Made by a program: the position numbers and the translations under genes. A stretch of 64,000 nt of DNA from Pseudomonadota bacterium (lineage in GTDB: Bacteria > Pseudomonadota > Alphaproteobacteria > Caulobacterales > Caulobacteraceae): the NCBI GenBank assembly GCA_023412655.1, contig JAEYNH010000215.1, positions 5,357-69,356 on the forward strand, in the 5' to 3' direction. Shown piece after piece: positions 63,903-64,000 of this stretch (the stretch's first letter is position 1; every line of letters begins with the position of its first letter). The notes beneath the pieces are model-generated. The model was not told where the DNA came from and did not search any database. It saw only the letters and a program-made list of their open reading frames with translations.

Positions 63903-64000
63903 GCCAGGGTCAAGCCCCAGGTGGGGGACATCTTCCGCCGCGGCCACAGGGAGGCTGCACCTCCTGCGGGTGGTCTTCCACCGTTGAAATACTGAACCGT
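63903..64000. other. Window end, no gene seen
   Basis: The last 98 bases hold no convincing gene. A GGGAGG/CCTCC hairpin around CTGCA (63949-63964 region) could be a weak terminator for ydbL. Confidence 0.4.

Overview
The window looks like chromosomal DNA of a GC-rich alphaproteobacterium, most likely Caulobacteraceae (Phenylobacterium- or Caulobacter-like). The reasons are the Entner-Doudoroff gene order pgl-edd-glk-eda, an imuA-imuB-dnaE2 mutagenesis operon behind an alphaproteobacterial LexA box (GAAC-N7-GAAC), CtrA-like boxes (TTAA-N7-TTTAC) with GANTC sites in one promoter, a TonB-dependent receptor, and many small conserved proteins of that family. The taxonomic call is an inference from gene content. 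I see no transposase, integrase, phage gene, CRISPR array or rRNA. The only RNA gene is a tRNA-Ser(CGA). The region reads as ordinary core and near-core chromosome with dense, often translationally coupled genes.

Layout. 1-4.2 kb: the end of a PhzF-like gene, small exported or membrane proteins, a hybrid histidine kinase and a small protein behind CtrA-like boxes. 4.2-8 kb: serine biosynthesis (serC with a structured leader, then serA) and a glutathione transferase-like protein. 8-9.4 kb: a beta-propeller protein coupled to a MoaD/ThiS-like protein. 9.4-15 kb: imuA-imuB-dnaE2. 15-24.2 kb: a TPR/beta-hydroxylase protein, a TonB receptor, and the end-joining genes ku and ligD separated by an esterase and a small lipoprotein. 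24.2-39.7 kb: a carbohydrate region in which otsBA (trehalose), zwf, a GH15 hydrolase, pyruvate kinase, a glycogen-debranching-type enzyme, a glycosyltransferase and the pgl-edd-glk-eda operon lie together. 39.7-45.2 kb: CoA-linked acid metabolism (enoyl-CoA hydratase, acyl-CoA dehydrogenase, CaiB/BaiF transferase, DUF35-type zinc ribbon, thiolase-like protein) around a Thr/Gly-rich lipoprotein. 45.2-49.1 kb: xthA, tRNA-Ser, small envelope proteins, an orphan peptide-binding protein and usg. 49.2-51.4 kb: an NAD/ADP-ribose operon (Nudix, pncB, 2H phosphoesterase-like). 51.5-55.9 kb: dps, a DUF2061 protein, an APC permease coupled to an exported methyltransferase, an AlkB-like protein and YceI. 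55.9-60.2 kb: fatty-acid beta-oxidation (FadB-like, thiolase) and a divergent SDR. 60.2-63.9 kb: ydbH-ynbE-ydbL, an envelope lipid-transport operon.

How the genes work together. Glucose enters through glk, zwf, pgl, edd and eda to pyruvate and glyceraldehyde-3-phosphate. Pyruvate kinase closes lower glycolysis, otsBA diverts glucose-6-phosphate to trehalose, and the GH15 and debranching-type enzymes can return glucose from storage or compatible sugars. DNA damage is covered by the LexA-controlled mutasome, Ku/LigD end joining, XthA and an AlkB-like protein. Candidate general-stress (sigma-EcfG type) promoters precede otsB and xthA, and a Fur-like box precedes the DUF2061-dps pair. All regulatory sites are motif reads by eye and are weaker evidence than the coding calls.
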